NCBI GenBank assembly: GCA_026400835.1 | Contig: JAPLOA010000076.1 | Coordinates: 62,001 to 126,000, forward strand | From: Planctomycetales bacterium | GTDB taxonomy: Bacteria; Planctomycetota; Planctomycetia; Planctomycetales; Planctomycetaceae | DNA length: 64,000 nucleotides | Direction: 5' to 3' | Shown: in pieces, positions 29,475 to 38,221 of the stretch | Layout: each line of letters opens with the position of its first letter | Position numbering within the stretch: position 1 is the stretch's first letter | Made by a program: the position numbers and the translations under genes | The notes under the pieces: generated by a model | The model's input: the letters and a program-made list of their open reading frames with translations, nothing else | The model's database searches: none | What the model was told of the DNA's origin: nothing

Positions 29475-29532
29475 TACCGCCGAGCCGGAGGCTACGCCCC
29501 ACTTCAAAGCCGTTGCCTCCGGCTCGGCGGTA
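29475..29532. repeat. perfect 18-bp palindromic repeat (REP/MITE-like)
   Basis: TACCGCCGAGCCGGAGGC (29475-29492) and its exact reverse complement (29515-29532) flank a 22-nt centre. It lies in the intergenic space between two minus-strand genes, 50 bp before the stop of the long PVC-dehydrogenase gene. The centre and right arm recur in degraded form at 41055-41085 and 24456-24513, pointing to a dispersed family. It may also terminate transcription. Confidence 0.8.
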
Positions 29533-29581
29533 GACGACCAGATCAACAAACTAACACAAAGCCTTGTCGTTCAGGAAAATA

Positions 29582-32500
29582 CTACTTCATCAGTGTTTTG
29601 ACGTATTCGATCACGTCGGCCAGATCCTGATGTGAGAGGTCTTTCTCAAGGCCTTCCGGCATCAGCGACTTTCCCGTGCTTCGAAGTTCTTCAATATCGC
29701 TTCGGAGAATCGACTCCGTTTTAGCCTCCGCCGCAACCAGAGTCAGGCTGCTTCCTGTTTCAGTCGACAGAAGACCGATGACGCTTCTCCCAGAGGTAGT
29801 GACCGCGACGAAGTTGAGATACCTCGCCTCGACGGCAGAACTAGGATCCAAAATCGCCGTAAACAGTGACTCTGGCATACGATTCGTCAGCGAAGCCAGA
29901 TTAGGTCCTACTTCAAAACCAACACTGTTCTGCTTATGACAAGTTGAACATCGCTTATTGAAAACTGCCGCGCCTCGCACGGCATCTCCCGTAAGCTTCA
30001 GTGCTGGCTGGAAGGATTCCATCACAGCCTTTCGATCGGCCGACGTACCGGCGACAAAGATCTTCTCCAGGCGTTCACGAATGGCAGGTTCGCGAGTCGT
30101 CAGAAGTCGTTGCCTCATGGAAGCATCAATCTCCGCTGCGGCAACCTGTCCTGATTCCATCTGCGTCAGGAGCTGAACGACCCACTCCGGACGGCTCGAG
30201 AGAATGGAAAGAATCTGTGTCCGTATCGCTGGAGAATGTGACGGCCATCCGGCGAGCAACACCTCTGCGGCAGCACTACTTGACTGCCTTCCAAGATGCT
30301 GTATGGCAGCCACCTGCACTGCGGCTGGAGTTTGCGGTGTCAGCATATTCTGCAACGTCAAAACATCTTCCGTATGCTCGGGATCTCGCAATAGCAGCGG
30401 GATTGCGGCTACTCGAAGGATTTCATGTTCAGCAGAATCAGACGCAAGTCTTCGCGCAATCACAAAGGCCTGAGTGACCAAATCTCGGCCCCGCCCCTGC
30501 TGAACGTGTTCGTCGATTGACCAGTTGCGAGCCTTCAGTCGATCCAGCATCTTTGCCAGACTCTTCATCTGCCATGCCTGCAGGCGATCGTTCGAATCAT
30601 CGACTGTCAGCAACAGCAACCGCTCCAGATCGTCACCACCAGCCATTGAAGCGGCCTGTTCAAACAGTGTGCTTGTCAGTTCGTCGCGATCTGCCGCAGA
30701 GAATCCGGGGATGCGCGAAACATCTGGTTCCAGTTCAAGGGACTCTGCCTGCACAATTGCACCAAAGCCATCAATGGTGTTACTGATGTTGCCCGCATTG
30801 AGTGAACTCATGATAGCCGCTCGCATAAAGGGATCAGTATCGCGCAGCAGGAGCTCTCCTAAAATGGCTCCCGCCACAGTATCGTCCGGTCGACCAGCAA
30901 CGCAGGCCAACTCCAGCCGTACCTTTGCATCAGGATCGTTGGTCAATGAAGCCAACGCCATCAACTCAAGGCCAGACGCCGGTGCCAGACGTACGGCCCA
31001 GCGTCGAACTGCGGGATGAATGTCCTTCACTGCGGTCGCAACGATTTCCGGTGTTAACTTACCAAGTCCATCCAGCGTACATAGCGCATGAAGTCTGGCC
31101 GTGGGACGCTGGCCTTCCGTAACCATCCGAACCAGAAGCTCGACAGCCGCATCATCAGCCTTCGCGATAAGAAGTCGCTGAGACGTATCGCGTCGCCAGC
31201 CATTGGAACTCTCCAGTTCCGCAACAAGTTCCGATGTCATCATGCGATCAAATCGCTGAGCAACGCCCTTCGCGATCGAATCTGATTTCGCAAGATCCTT
31301 CCGCACGATGCGATAAACTCGACCTCGGTCATCTCCGGATCGAAAGAACGGCCTGAGTTCATCCTGACCTTCTTTTGGCAGCCAATGAGGATGCTCAATC
31401 ATGTAGCGATACATGTCGACAATCCAAAGTGCCCCGTCCGGACCAGTGCGCACCATCACCGGTCGACACCAGCGATCTTCGGATGCAAAGAAGTCGTGCT
31501 TCGCATCCACTTCTGCTGGATCACGTTCCAGTCGAAAGCTAACCCCATCATCAATCAACAGGTTATGTTGAACGAGATTGCTGAACGGTTCACACGTAAA
31601 GACATGCTGCGTACTAAGGTTTAATCTGCCGTCCTCATGCGACGCCCCGAACAGTACTTCATCAAGATACACCATCCCCGAACAAGCTGACGTGTATCGC
31701 CCTGATTGCTCAAAGCTATGAAATCGTTTCTCCGGAGGCGCAGCCGCGTAGACCGGCGGATTGGAGGGTGTCATCAGCCTCCGAGGATCTGGCGGAGCAA
31801 AAAAAGGATTGCGTCGTATGTAGGGATCTTCAAGCACGTAATGCCATAGAGGATAGCTGTTCTGTTCGCCAAACCAGTTGCCCCATGCATCTCGATTGCG
31901 TCCAAACTGCGAGGGACCACTTTGGGGATCAATCAAACCTTCATCGGGACGAATTCGAAAATCGCGACTTCCCACCGTTGTTTTCTGATTGGTCACATGC
32001 GACAGAATCTGACTGTCCGCACCATAGCCGGGATGATGACTGCCACTGGCACAATGCACCCAGTTATCCAGACCCCAGCGAAGGCCATTCACTCGCAGTT
32101 GCTGATTGCCCTCGAGAAATCCCGAGAACAATGTTTTGCGAATATCGGCTGTTCCATCGTTGTCGGTGTCTTCGGCGTAAATGATCTCCGGGGCCGCGGT
32201 TATCAACACTCCCTTACCCCACGCCATGACGCCAGTTGGAAACGAGATATCCTTAAGCAGCACGGTCGATGTGTCGTATTGGCCATCACCATCTTTATCT
32301 TCCAGATATCGAATTCGCCCGCCAGGCTTGCCGTTGTTGTCCATGCCAGAGGGATAATCGGCCATCTCCGCAACCCACAACTTCCCATCCGGCCCCCAGT
32401 CGATTGCAACTGGGTCAATGACGAGTGGTTCTGCAACAACCAATTGAAGTTCAAAGCCCTCACGAACGTGAGCAACTTTCATAGACTCCGCTGGCGACAT

Positions 32501-33352
32501 CGGCGGTGTATCGGGGCGAGCAATCACCTCATTGATTTGCGGATCCTGCGTGGCTTTTGCGACCGCAAAGTGGGCTGCAACTTCCTCGACACTCAAAACT
32601 CTGTCATACAAAGCCACCTCATCCAGTCGGCCTTCCAACCCAAACATGCGATCATTGCGACCACCAAGGAAGACATCGTCTGTGTCCGCAAACGTCGGTT
32701 CAAGGTCGCCATCAATTTCCGGCGAAGGATTTCCGTTGAGGTAGACGCTGACGTGTTTGCCACTTCTGACCAGCACAACATGATTCCAGGTACGAGGTTC
32801 CAGGACAGTTTTCCCGACCAGCGCTTCATCACGCTCGTTCCCGTTAAACATCATCAATTTGCCATCCCATCCGTGGTTGAGGTAGTTTCCTCCAATACCA
32901 AGATGATCGCCGGCAACTTTTGAATCTCCGTCAGGTCCTCGAGAAAAGAAGTAACCGGTGACGGCACGGTCGCTATTCGGAAAACCGTTCCAGACCCAAC
33001 ACTCAACAGAATATGTGTCCCCGAGCTGTGGCACATTGGCGACGACGCGACCACCGGCAAAATGGATTGCCCTGTTTCCTCGAGGCTGCTGTTCAAACCC
33101 CTCGCCTCTTGGTCCGGGCAAGTAAAACGCGAGACCCGCTTCACCTAATGCGGAATGTTTTCCTGTAGCGTCTGCGATTGTGCTCACCATAGCACTCATC
33201 TCGCCCTGCGAGATCCCCTGGCCCTCTTGTGGAGCAGGAGGAGTACATTCGATTTCGCCAAGCCTCCAGAAAGCCACCGGCTTTGAATCGAGAACAGCCT
33301 TCGCATACGAATGCAGTTCATCGGCGATTGGACGTCGCGATTTGTTCGCCAC
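29582..33352 (-). CDS. LamG / PVC-type dehydrogenase / HEAT / cytochrome c protein, probably the 3' part of a larger gene
   Basis: 1256 residues if begun at GTG 33352. Order: LamG jelly roll (about 15-260; VLDSKPVAFWRLGE ... GRLDEVALYDRVLSVEEVAA), PVC-type membrane-bound dehydrogenase propeller (about 285-690; FELQLVVAEPLVIDPVAIDW, GPDGKLWVAEMADYP), HEAT-like repeats (about 720-1080), and a C-terminal cytochrome c with CSTCH at 1135-1139 and the conserved ILDPSSAVEARY region. The ORF has no signal peptide, although a c-type heme needs export. An in-frame TAG (33377-33379) separates it by eight codons from the ceramidase-like ORF, which has a signal peptide, and the ribosome site before GTG is too close (GGAG, 3 bp). 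Reading as one fused protein is therefore likely. Confidence 0.85.
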   Translation of the reverse strand: MANKSRRPIADELHSYAKAVLDSKPVAFWRLGEIECTPPAPQEGQGISQGEMSAMVSTIADATGKHSALGEAGLAFYLPGPRGEGFEQQPRGNRAIHFAGGRVVANVPQLGDTYSVECWVWNGFPNSDRAVTGYFFSRGPDGDSKVAGDHLGIGGNYLNHGWDGKLMMFNGNERDEALVGKTVLEPRTWNHVVLVRSGKHVSVYLNGNPSPEIDGDLEPTFADTDDVFLGGRNDRMFGLEGRLDEVALYDRVLSVEEVAAHFAVAKATQDPQINEVIARPDTPPMSPAESMKVAHVREGFELQLVVAEPLVIDPVAIDWGPDGKLWVAEMADYPSGMDNNGKPGGRIRYLEDKDGDGQYDTSTVLLKDISFPTGVMAWGKGVLITAAPEIIYAEDTDNDGTADIRKTLFSGFLEGNQQLRVNGLRWGLDNWVHCASGSHHPGYGADSQILSHVTNQKTTVGSRDFRIRPDEGLIDPQSGPSQFGRNRDAWGNWFGEQNSYPLWHYVLEDPYIRRNPFFAPPDPRRLMTPSNPPVYAAAPPEKRFHSFEQSGRYTSACSGMVYLDEVLFGASHEDGRLNLSTQHVFTCEPFSNLVQHNLLIDDGVSFRLERDPAEVDAKHDFFASEDRWCRPVMVRTGPDGALWIVDMYRYMIEHPHWLPKEGQDELRPFFRSGDDRGRVYRIVRKDLAKSDSIAKGVAQRFDRMMTSELVAELESSNGWRRDTSQRLLIAKADDAAVELLVRMVTEGQRPTARLHALCTLDGLGKLTPEIVATAVKDIHPAVRRWAVRLAPASGLELMALASLTNDPDAKVRLELACVAGRPDDTVAGAILGELLLRDTDPFMRAAIMSSLNAGNISNTIDGFGAIVQAESLELEPDVSRIPGFSAADRDELTSTLFEQAASMAGGDDLERLLLLTVDDSNDRLQAWQMKSLAKMLDRLKARNWSIDEHVQQGRGRDLVTQAFVIARRLASDSAEHEILRVAAIPLLLRDPEHTEDVLTLQNMLTPQTPAAVQVAAIQHLGRQSSSAAAEVLLAGWPSHSPAIRTQILSILSSRPEWVVQLLTQMESGQVAAAEIDASMRQRLLTTREPAIRERLEKIFVAGTSADRKAVMESFQPALKLTGDAVRGAAVFNKRCSTCHKQNSVGFEVGPNLASLTNRMPESLFTAILDPSSAVEARYLNFVAVTTSGRSVIGLLSTETGSSLTLVAAEAKTESILRSDIEELRSTGKSLMPEGLEKDLSHQDLADVIEYVKTLMK

Positions 33353-33376
33353 TTTCTCCAGCAGCTTCGTCAGAGT

Positions 33377-34762
33377 CTACACGATCTGAGGCTCTGCCGT
33401 CTCCTCGAGACCAGCCGTTCGAGCTGCCCAGGTTGTATACCCACCGAGTTTGAGCTGTTCCGGTGGCGGAATATATCCCTCGGCGCCGTTGGCGAGTTCG
33501 ATATTCATCGTCACTTTCAGTGGACTGCGATTCTTCAACTTGATTCCGGTGATGCTAAAGACTTCGTCAGGAATCGCAGTGATTCCCAGATCACCGATGC
33601 GAATGGCCTGCAGCTTTAACTCCGCCGTGGGGTCTTCATGCAGTCGAAGTTGCTCAAACGCGTAGACCTCTGACCATCCTCGCGGTAATCGATCGCCAAC
33701 TTGTGCCGCAAGATCCTGAGCCCACTTTAATCTCGCTTCATCCGGAGCGCGTCGATCGAGCTTCAACGTGGCTTCTTCCATCGCCAGAGAGATATCTTTG
33801 CGATAGATGATTTTGCGGTAAGCCTCTGCCGCAATCTGAGCAACGCCAGCTGTGTAAGCCTCAGGATTATTCTGTCCTGCAGGTTTGCTATAGTCTGGCC
33901 ACATGCTGTCACCGCTGGTGCCTTGTGACATGATGCCGACAAATCCTGTTTGCTGATTGTTCGCTCCGATGAGTTCAGCCAGCTTCAGCCCGAAGCGTCC
34001 GCAGAAATCTCCTGAAACCAGCGGTGATCCGTAGTAGTGCATCGCGTAGTTCGCGAGCACTGCCATTGGCTGACCATTCGTCGTTTGCATAGAGAGCAGC
34101 GTCAGATCGGTATCCGCTGGACCGGATGGACCGATGTGATTGGGGCTTTGATATCCGGGATGCATATGGGCTCGCACATTGAGTTGCCCAAATGGATCCG
34201 CCATCGTCATGCGATCTGATCGAAAGATCCAGCGTCGACAATGATTGTGTTGATCGTCGGTGGTGACAGCCCAGCCAGCCTGAGCCGGAACCAGCTTCTC
34301 ATTGGCCTGCACGATACTTCGGACAATTTGCCCCGGCAGAAAATCGGCGTACTCCGGATCAACTCGACTTCCCAGACACGGCATCGCCGATGGCGCGGAA
34401 TGCGTATGGGTCGCAGAGATCAACATGTGATGCGATGGAATTCCGGTGAGCTGAGAGGCCTGCTTTTTTGCATCATCCAGCATCGCGCGAGTCAGCATCA
34501 AACTGTCAACAACGACGATCGCGATTTTCTCTACCCCATCGTCAAGTACGAGGGCTCGACTCATGAGTGCGTCGTGGGCTTTCTCAGCCGTTCGCTCTTC
34601 CACCATTCCGTTGACGATCACAGGGAAGACTGTCGGAGTAATGTCCACCATGGCCGCGCCTGCTCGGAACACAGCGGGGTTCGACTCCTGCGATTGAGCT
34701 TCAGGATACGCTGTCATTGACAACAGAAGTACGAATGCCAAGATCTTTGTGCATCGCCGCAT
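33377..34762 (-). CDS. neutral/alkaline ceramidase-like exported hydrolase, ends at in-frame TAG
   Basis: 461 residues from ATG 34762 (GAGGA 9 bp upstream; an in-frame TTG at 34768 is less likely). Signal peptide RRCTKILAFVLLLSMTAYPE. Ceramidase N-terminal domain features: FRAGAAMVDITP, a zinc-site motif LISATHTHSAPSA, VLANYAMHYYGSPLV and MSQGTSGDSMWPDY. The family hydrolyses ceramide amides in eukaryotes and pathogens; in planctomycetes substrates are unknown. The reading frame does not end naturally: after AEPQIV-stop comes TLTKLLEKVANKSRRP, which continues the expected C-terminal helix of the family, and then LamG. The TAG probably replaces GAG (Glu). Confidence 0.85.
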   Translation of the reverse strand: MRRCTKILAFVLLLSMTAYPEAQSQESNPAVFRAGAAMVDITPTVFPVIVNGMVEERTAEKAHDALMSRALVLDDGVEKIAIVVVDSLMLTRAMLDDAKKQASQLTGIPSHHMLISATHTHSAPSAMPCLGSRVDPEYADFLPGQIVRSIVQANEKLVPAQAGWAVTTDDQHNHCRRWIFRSDRMTMADPFGQLNVRAHMHPGYQSPNHIGPSGPADTDLTLLSMQTTNGQPMAVLANYAMHYYGSPLVSGDFCGRFGLKLAELIGANNQQTGFVGIMSQGTSGDSMWPDYSKPAGQNNPEAYTAGVAQIAAEAYRKIIYRKDISLAMEEATLKLDRRAPDEARLKWAQDLAAQVGDRLPRGWSEVYAFEQLRLHEDPTAELKLQAIRIGDLGITAIPDEVFSITGIKLKNRSPLKVTMNIELANGAEGYIPPPEQLKLGGYTTWAARTAGLEETAEPQIV

Positions 34763-34984
34763 GATCAAGAGTCCTCAAAATCTTCCGCGATCATCATCCT
34801 TCGCTGCATGATAGTACCATCGCCTCGACAATGCATAACGATCCGCGTCAGGTCAGACCGTAGACCTGCTTTCCTGACCACTCAAAAGGCTCATTCTGCA
34901 GTCGAGATTGCACTTTTAGACCTTACACGTGTACGCTGATCGCGTGACAGAGCCTGCGGTTCTGATTTTTGTGAGGAGTTTTCA

Positions 34985-36541
34985 ATGTCTCGTGGTCACT
35001 CGCGTCGAGGTTTTCTGGCCGATGTTGGACGAGGAACGCTGCTGGCGACACTCGGCCCGGCGATGCTGACAGATCTTGGGCTCGCTCCCAAATCTTTTGC
35101 TGAGGAGTTGGACTCTCCGCTCCAGTTCGGCGACCTGGAGCCACTCGTTTGTGCTCTGCAGGAAACACCCGTTGAACAGTTGCAGTCTTCACTGGTGAAG
35201 AAACTGCAAGCAGGCTTGCCCCTGAAAACTTTGGTGGCCGCTGCGGCACTTGCAAACGCCAGAACCTTTGGCGGCGAAGATTACATCGGCTTCCACACCT
35301 TCATGGCACTCGGCCCGGCACTGAAGATGTCAGCCCTGATGCCGAAGGGTGCTGAAGCACTGCCGGTTCTGAAAGTTCTGTATCGCAACAGCAGTCGAAT
35401 TCAGGAATTCGGAGGACGCGAGTCCGAAGTGCTGCACGGTCTTTCAGCATCATCTCCAGTCAATGAACTCGATCCCGCTGCTCTTCATGAAGCCATCAGA
35501 TCCAAGGATGCTAACCACGCAGAGCAGATTCTTTCTGCGTTCGTGTCGGCCGATCCTCGAAGTGCCCTCGACGCGTTGATCCCGGCTGTCCAGGATAATC
35601 CGGAAGTTCACCGAACAGTGTTGCCCTATCGCGCATGGGACATGCAGGAGATCGTCGGTACTCAGCACGCCCTCACATTGCTTCGCCAGTCACTGCGATA
35701 CTGCGTTCGCGCCGAACCATCGCGCCGCGCGGAATGGGATGAGCATGGCAGGATGCTGGTCAGTCTGCTTGATGAATGTCATCTGAACGGCAAAGAGCCT
35801 GGCTCGAAGAAGGCCGAAGACGCTTTCGTGCAGCATCTGAGCCAGACATTTGCCACGGGCTCTCCGAGTGACGCAGCGAAAGCCGCCGCAACCGCGCTCG
35901 CCGAAGGATATGAACCGGCTGCAATCGGTGAAGCGATTTCTCTTGCAGCCAGTCTATTGGTTCTACGAGACGGCGGCCGCCTTCCTCAGTGGGAAGATCG
36001 TCTCAAACCTGCGGGAACCGTCCACGGCGATTCCGTCGGCGTTCATGCCAGCGACGCGGCCAATGCCTGGCGAAATCTTGCTCGCGTCAGCAGCGGCCGC
36101 AATGTCTTTGCCTGCCTGATTATCGGAGCATGGCAAGTCGCACGAGATCGCTCCTACCCTGGGAATCTGCTGGCAGAAGCACTGCCTTCAAAGCACCATC
36201 TCGATCGACTCACTGCGGCCGATGCCGATGGCCTGTTGCTCAAGCTGGAGGAAGCTGTTCAGAACAATCTTCAGGGACATGCCACTGCGGTGGCTCAGCG
36301 TTATTGCCAGTTGGGACTGCCAGCCGATCGACTGTTCAGCAGTCTGCTCAAGTACGCTGTCAGTGAAGACGGTGCGTTGCACGCAGAGAAATATTTTCAC
36401 ACAGTGTGGGACGATTTTCACTCAACCCGTGAATCCATCCGCTGGCAGCATTTGGTTTCGTTGTCCCGAGTCACCGCCAGTGAATATGGCAAGCCAGCCG
36501 CAGGCCAGGAAGAAGCTCGATCGTTGCTGGGGTTGTCCTGA
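34985..36541 (+). CDS. Tat-exported helical protein of unknown function
   Basis: 518 residues from ATG 34985, with GAGGAG 8 bp upstream. Tat signal SRRGFLADVGRGTLLATLGP. The mature part is almost wholly alpha-helical and rich in Ala, Leu and His, with a conserved-looking segment FGGEDYIGFHTFMALGPALK near residue 100 and RAWDMQEIVGTQHALTLLRQ near 220; several histidines (GFHTFMAL, GTQHALTL, QGHATAVAQRY) could bind a metal or heme, which is speculation. I do not recognise a named domain. It is divergent from the ceramidase-like gene, sharing a 222-bp intergenic region, and converges with the first sulfatase. Confidence 0.8.
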   Translation: MSRGHSRRGFLADVGRGTLLATLGPAMLTDLGLAPKSFAEELDSPLQFGDLEPLVCALQETPVEQLQSSLVKKLQAGLPLKTLVAAAALANARTFGGEDYIGFHTFMALGPALKMSALMPKGAEALPVLKVLYRNSSRIQEFGGRESEVLHGLSASSPVNELDPAALHEAIRSKDANHAEQILSAFVSADPRSALDALIPAVQDNPEVHRTVLPYRAWDMQEIVGTQHALTLLRQSLRYCVRAEPSRRAEWDEHGRMLVSLLDECHLNGKEPGSKKAEDAFVQHLSQTFATGSPSDAAKAAATALAEGYEPAAIGEAISLAASLLVLRDGGRLPQWEDRLKPAGTVHGDSVGVHASDAANAWRNLARVSSGRNVFACLIIGAWQVARDRSYPGNLLAEALPSKHHLDRLTAADADGLLLKLEEAVQNNLQGHATAVAQRYCQLGLPADRLFSSLLKYAVSEDGALHAEKYFHTVWDDFHSTRESIRWQHLVSLSRVTASEYGKPAAGQEEARSLLGLS

Positions 36542-36621
36542 CAGAGTATTCGTTGACGGCGTAGTTAAACACGGGGACGGGTTTGAGGATTCGTTCCCTT
36601 TCTGTTCATGAGTCAACTCGC

Positions 36622-38037
36622 TTACTGTCTGTCCATCCTCGGCTGTCGCCCTTTGCCACCGCCTTTTTTCCCTCGTTGTGCCTGTTGGGAACTGGGGTCG
36701 TAGGCTGGATTCTTCTCGACAGGACGAGGTGCGCCGGTGGTTGTTTGCCAATCCAAAAGAACCTGCTTCAACTCTTTGGCTTTTTGTGACTGCGACTCCA
36801 CAAGGTTCTTTTTCTCACCGGGATCATTCTTCAGATTGTAAAGCTCGAAAGATTCATCCTGAAACTTCTCGATCAACTTCCAATCTCCCATCCGCACCGC
36901 GCTGCTGGGTTCTCCACGGCCAATGTAACAGGGGAAGTGCCAGAAGACGGAGTCTCGATTGAGTGACTTCGCGTCATCACGCAGAACCGACATCAGGCTG
37001 GTTCCGTCGATCGGTTGGTTCTTCGGAAGGTCGACGTCAGCAAGTTCGGCGATGGTTGGATAGAAGTCCATGCTCACGACAGGTTCGTCAAAATCACGAC
37101 CTGGATTCTTCAGTCCGTTCCACCAGATCGCTGCGGGGACTCGAATGCCGCCTTCATAAAGTGCACCTTTACTGCCGTTCAATGGCGCGACGAATTGAGG
37201 TGTGCCGCCGTTATCGCTGGTGAAGATGACCATGGTATTGTCATCGAGTTTAAACTCCTTCAGCTTATCCATGATTCGTCCAACGTTGATGTCGATGGCT
37301 TCAACGGAGGCAGCCTGCTGAATCTCGGCATCGGACACGTTCGCATACTGAGCTTTCTTTTGGTACTTCGAAACAAGCTCCGGTTTGGGCTCCAGCGGAG
37401 CGTGCACGTCGTGCGTAGCGAGGTAGACGAAGAACGGCTTTGACCTATGAGTTTCCATGAACGAAAGCGTTTCATCCGTCAAAACGTCTGAGCAATATCG
37501 ACCTTCACCGTCGAAGTAAGCATCCTTCTCGAATCCGATGAACTTGGGTTCCACGAAGAGATCAAAGCCCTGCCCTGTCGGAGTTGATGGCCCCGAGCGA
37601 CCTCGACCAAGATTCCACATCCCAAAGCAAGCGGTCGCATAGCCTTTAGATTTCAGCAGTTCCGCAATGGTGACGACATCTCCGCTCAGAGCTTCATTGC
37701 TCTTTGCAGAAATGACTTTGTGATGCGGTTGACCGGGATCATGCCGCGGATCAATCACCGTGAATACGCCATGCCTCGGTGTGTATTGCCCTGACATCAG
37801 AGACGCTCGCGTCGGCGCACAATTCGGCGCGCTGGCGTAGGCTTGAGTAAACCGAATACCCTCACTGGCCAAACGATCGAGGTTCGGTGTTTCGACAAAG
37901 TCGTTCCCTGCAAACCCCACATCTCGCCAGCCCATATCGTCCATCAGGATCAGGACAACGTTCGGAGGTGCGGCATGGAGAGTGTTCTCTGTACCGCTCA
38001 GGCTGAAGAATACTAAGAGGCAGATCATGAGCCGCAT
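36622..38037 (-). CDS. exported sulfatase (1)
   Basis: 471 residues with signal peptide ending near ENTLHAA. Sulfatase signature NCAPTRASLMSGQYTPRHG: Cys73 in C-x-P-x-R is the residue converted to formylglycine by an activating enzyme. Metal ligands appear in ILMDDMGWRDVG (paired Asp) and VIFTSDNGGTPQF. Likely cleaves a sulfate ester from an algal or host polysaccharide; substrate unknown. The C-terminal tail (QQAQRGKKGGGKGRQPRMDR) is basic and glycine-rich, unlike the globular domain, and similar tails occur in neighbours at 38222, 40240 and 41140. No anaerobic or aerobic maturase gene is visible in the window. Confidence 0.93.
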   Translation of the reverse strand: MRLMICLLVFFSLSGTENTLHAAPPNVVLILMDDMGWRDVGFAGNDFVETPNLDRLASEGIRFTQAYASAPNCAPTRASLMSGQYTPRHGVFTVIDPRHDPGQPHHKVISAKSNEALSGDVVTIAELLKSKGYATACFGMWNLGRGRSGPSTPTGQGFDLFVEPKFIGFEKDAYFDGEGRYCSDVLTDETLSFMETHRSKPFFVYLATHDVHAPLEPKPELVSKYQKKAQYANVSDAEIQQAASVEAIDINVGRIMDKLKEFKLDDNTMVIFTSDNGGTPQFVAPLNGSKGALYEGGIRVPAAIWWNGLKNPGRDFDEPVVSMDFYPTIAELADVDLPKNQPIDGTSLMSVLRDDAKSLNRDSVFWHFPCYIGRGEPSSAVRMGDWKLIEKFQDESFELYNLKNDPGEKKNLVESQSQKAKELKQVLLDWQTTTGAPRPVEKNPAYDPSSQQAQRGKKGGGKGRQPRMDRQ

Positions 38038-38110
38038 TTGTCAACAGCCTTTTCGACGCGAAGGTCAGGCAGTGCGCATCAAGTTGTGAGCATGTCATGG
38101 TTCAATGAAA

Positions 38111-38176
38111 GGCGACCGGTTGGCGTCAGCCGACCAGTATGTGTTTTTACCGGCCGGTTCACACCGGCCGCTCGCC
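38111..38176. repeat. GC-rich palindromic intergenic element
   Basis: Between the sulfatase start (38037) and the stop of the YHYH protein (38222). Contains CGGTTGGCGTCAGCCG and ACCGGCCGGTTCACACCGGC, each able to fold, with GGCGACCGG at one end and CCGGCCGCTCGCC at the other as imperfect terminal inverted repeats. Appears to be a REP-like element and shares the GGCGAGCGGC end with the repeat inside the gene at 42690. Confidence 0.5.
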
Positions 38177-38221
38177 TCTCATTCACATTGGTCATTGAGG
38201 CTTGGGCATTCATTCGGTCAT

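Noticed and set aside
29331-29549. N-terminal extension of the PQQ-type propeller protein
   Set aside because: It runs through a perfect palindromic repeat, and a ribosome site plus signal peptide mark ATG 29330 as the start.
21799-33379. Idea that the organism uses a code in which TAA/TAG encode Glu
   Set aside because: TAA, TAG and TGA all end other intact genes in the window (for example TAA at 17402-17404 and 24429-24431, TAG after the prepilin-peptidase gene and the zeta-like gene, TGA at 8683-8685), so wholesale reassignment is not credible.
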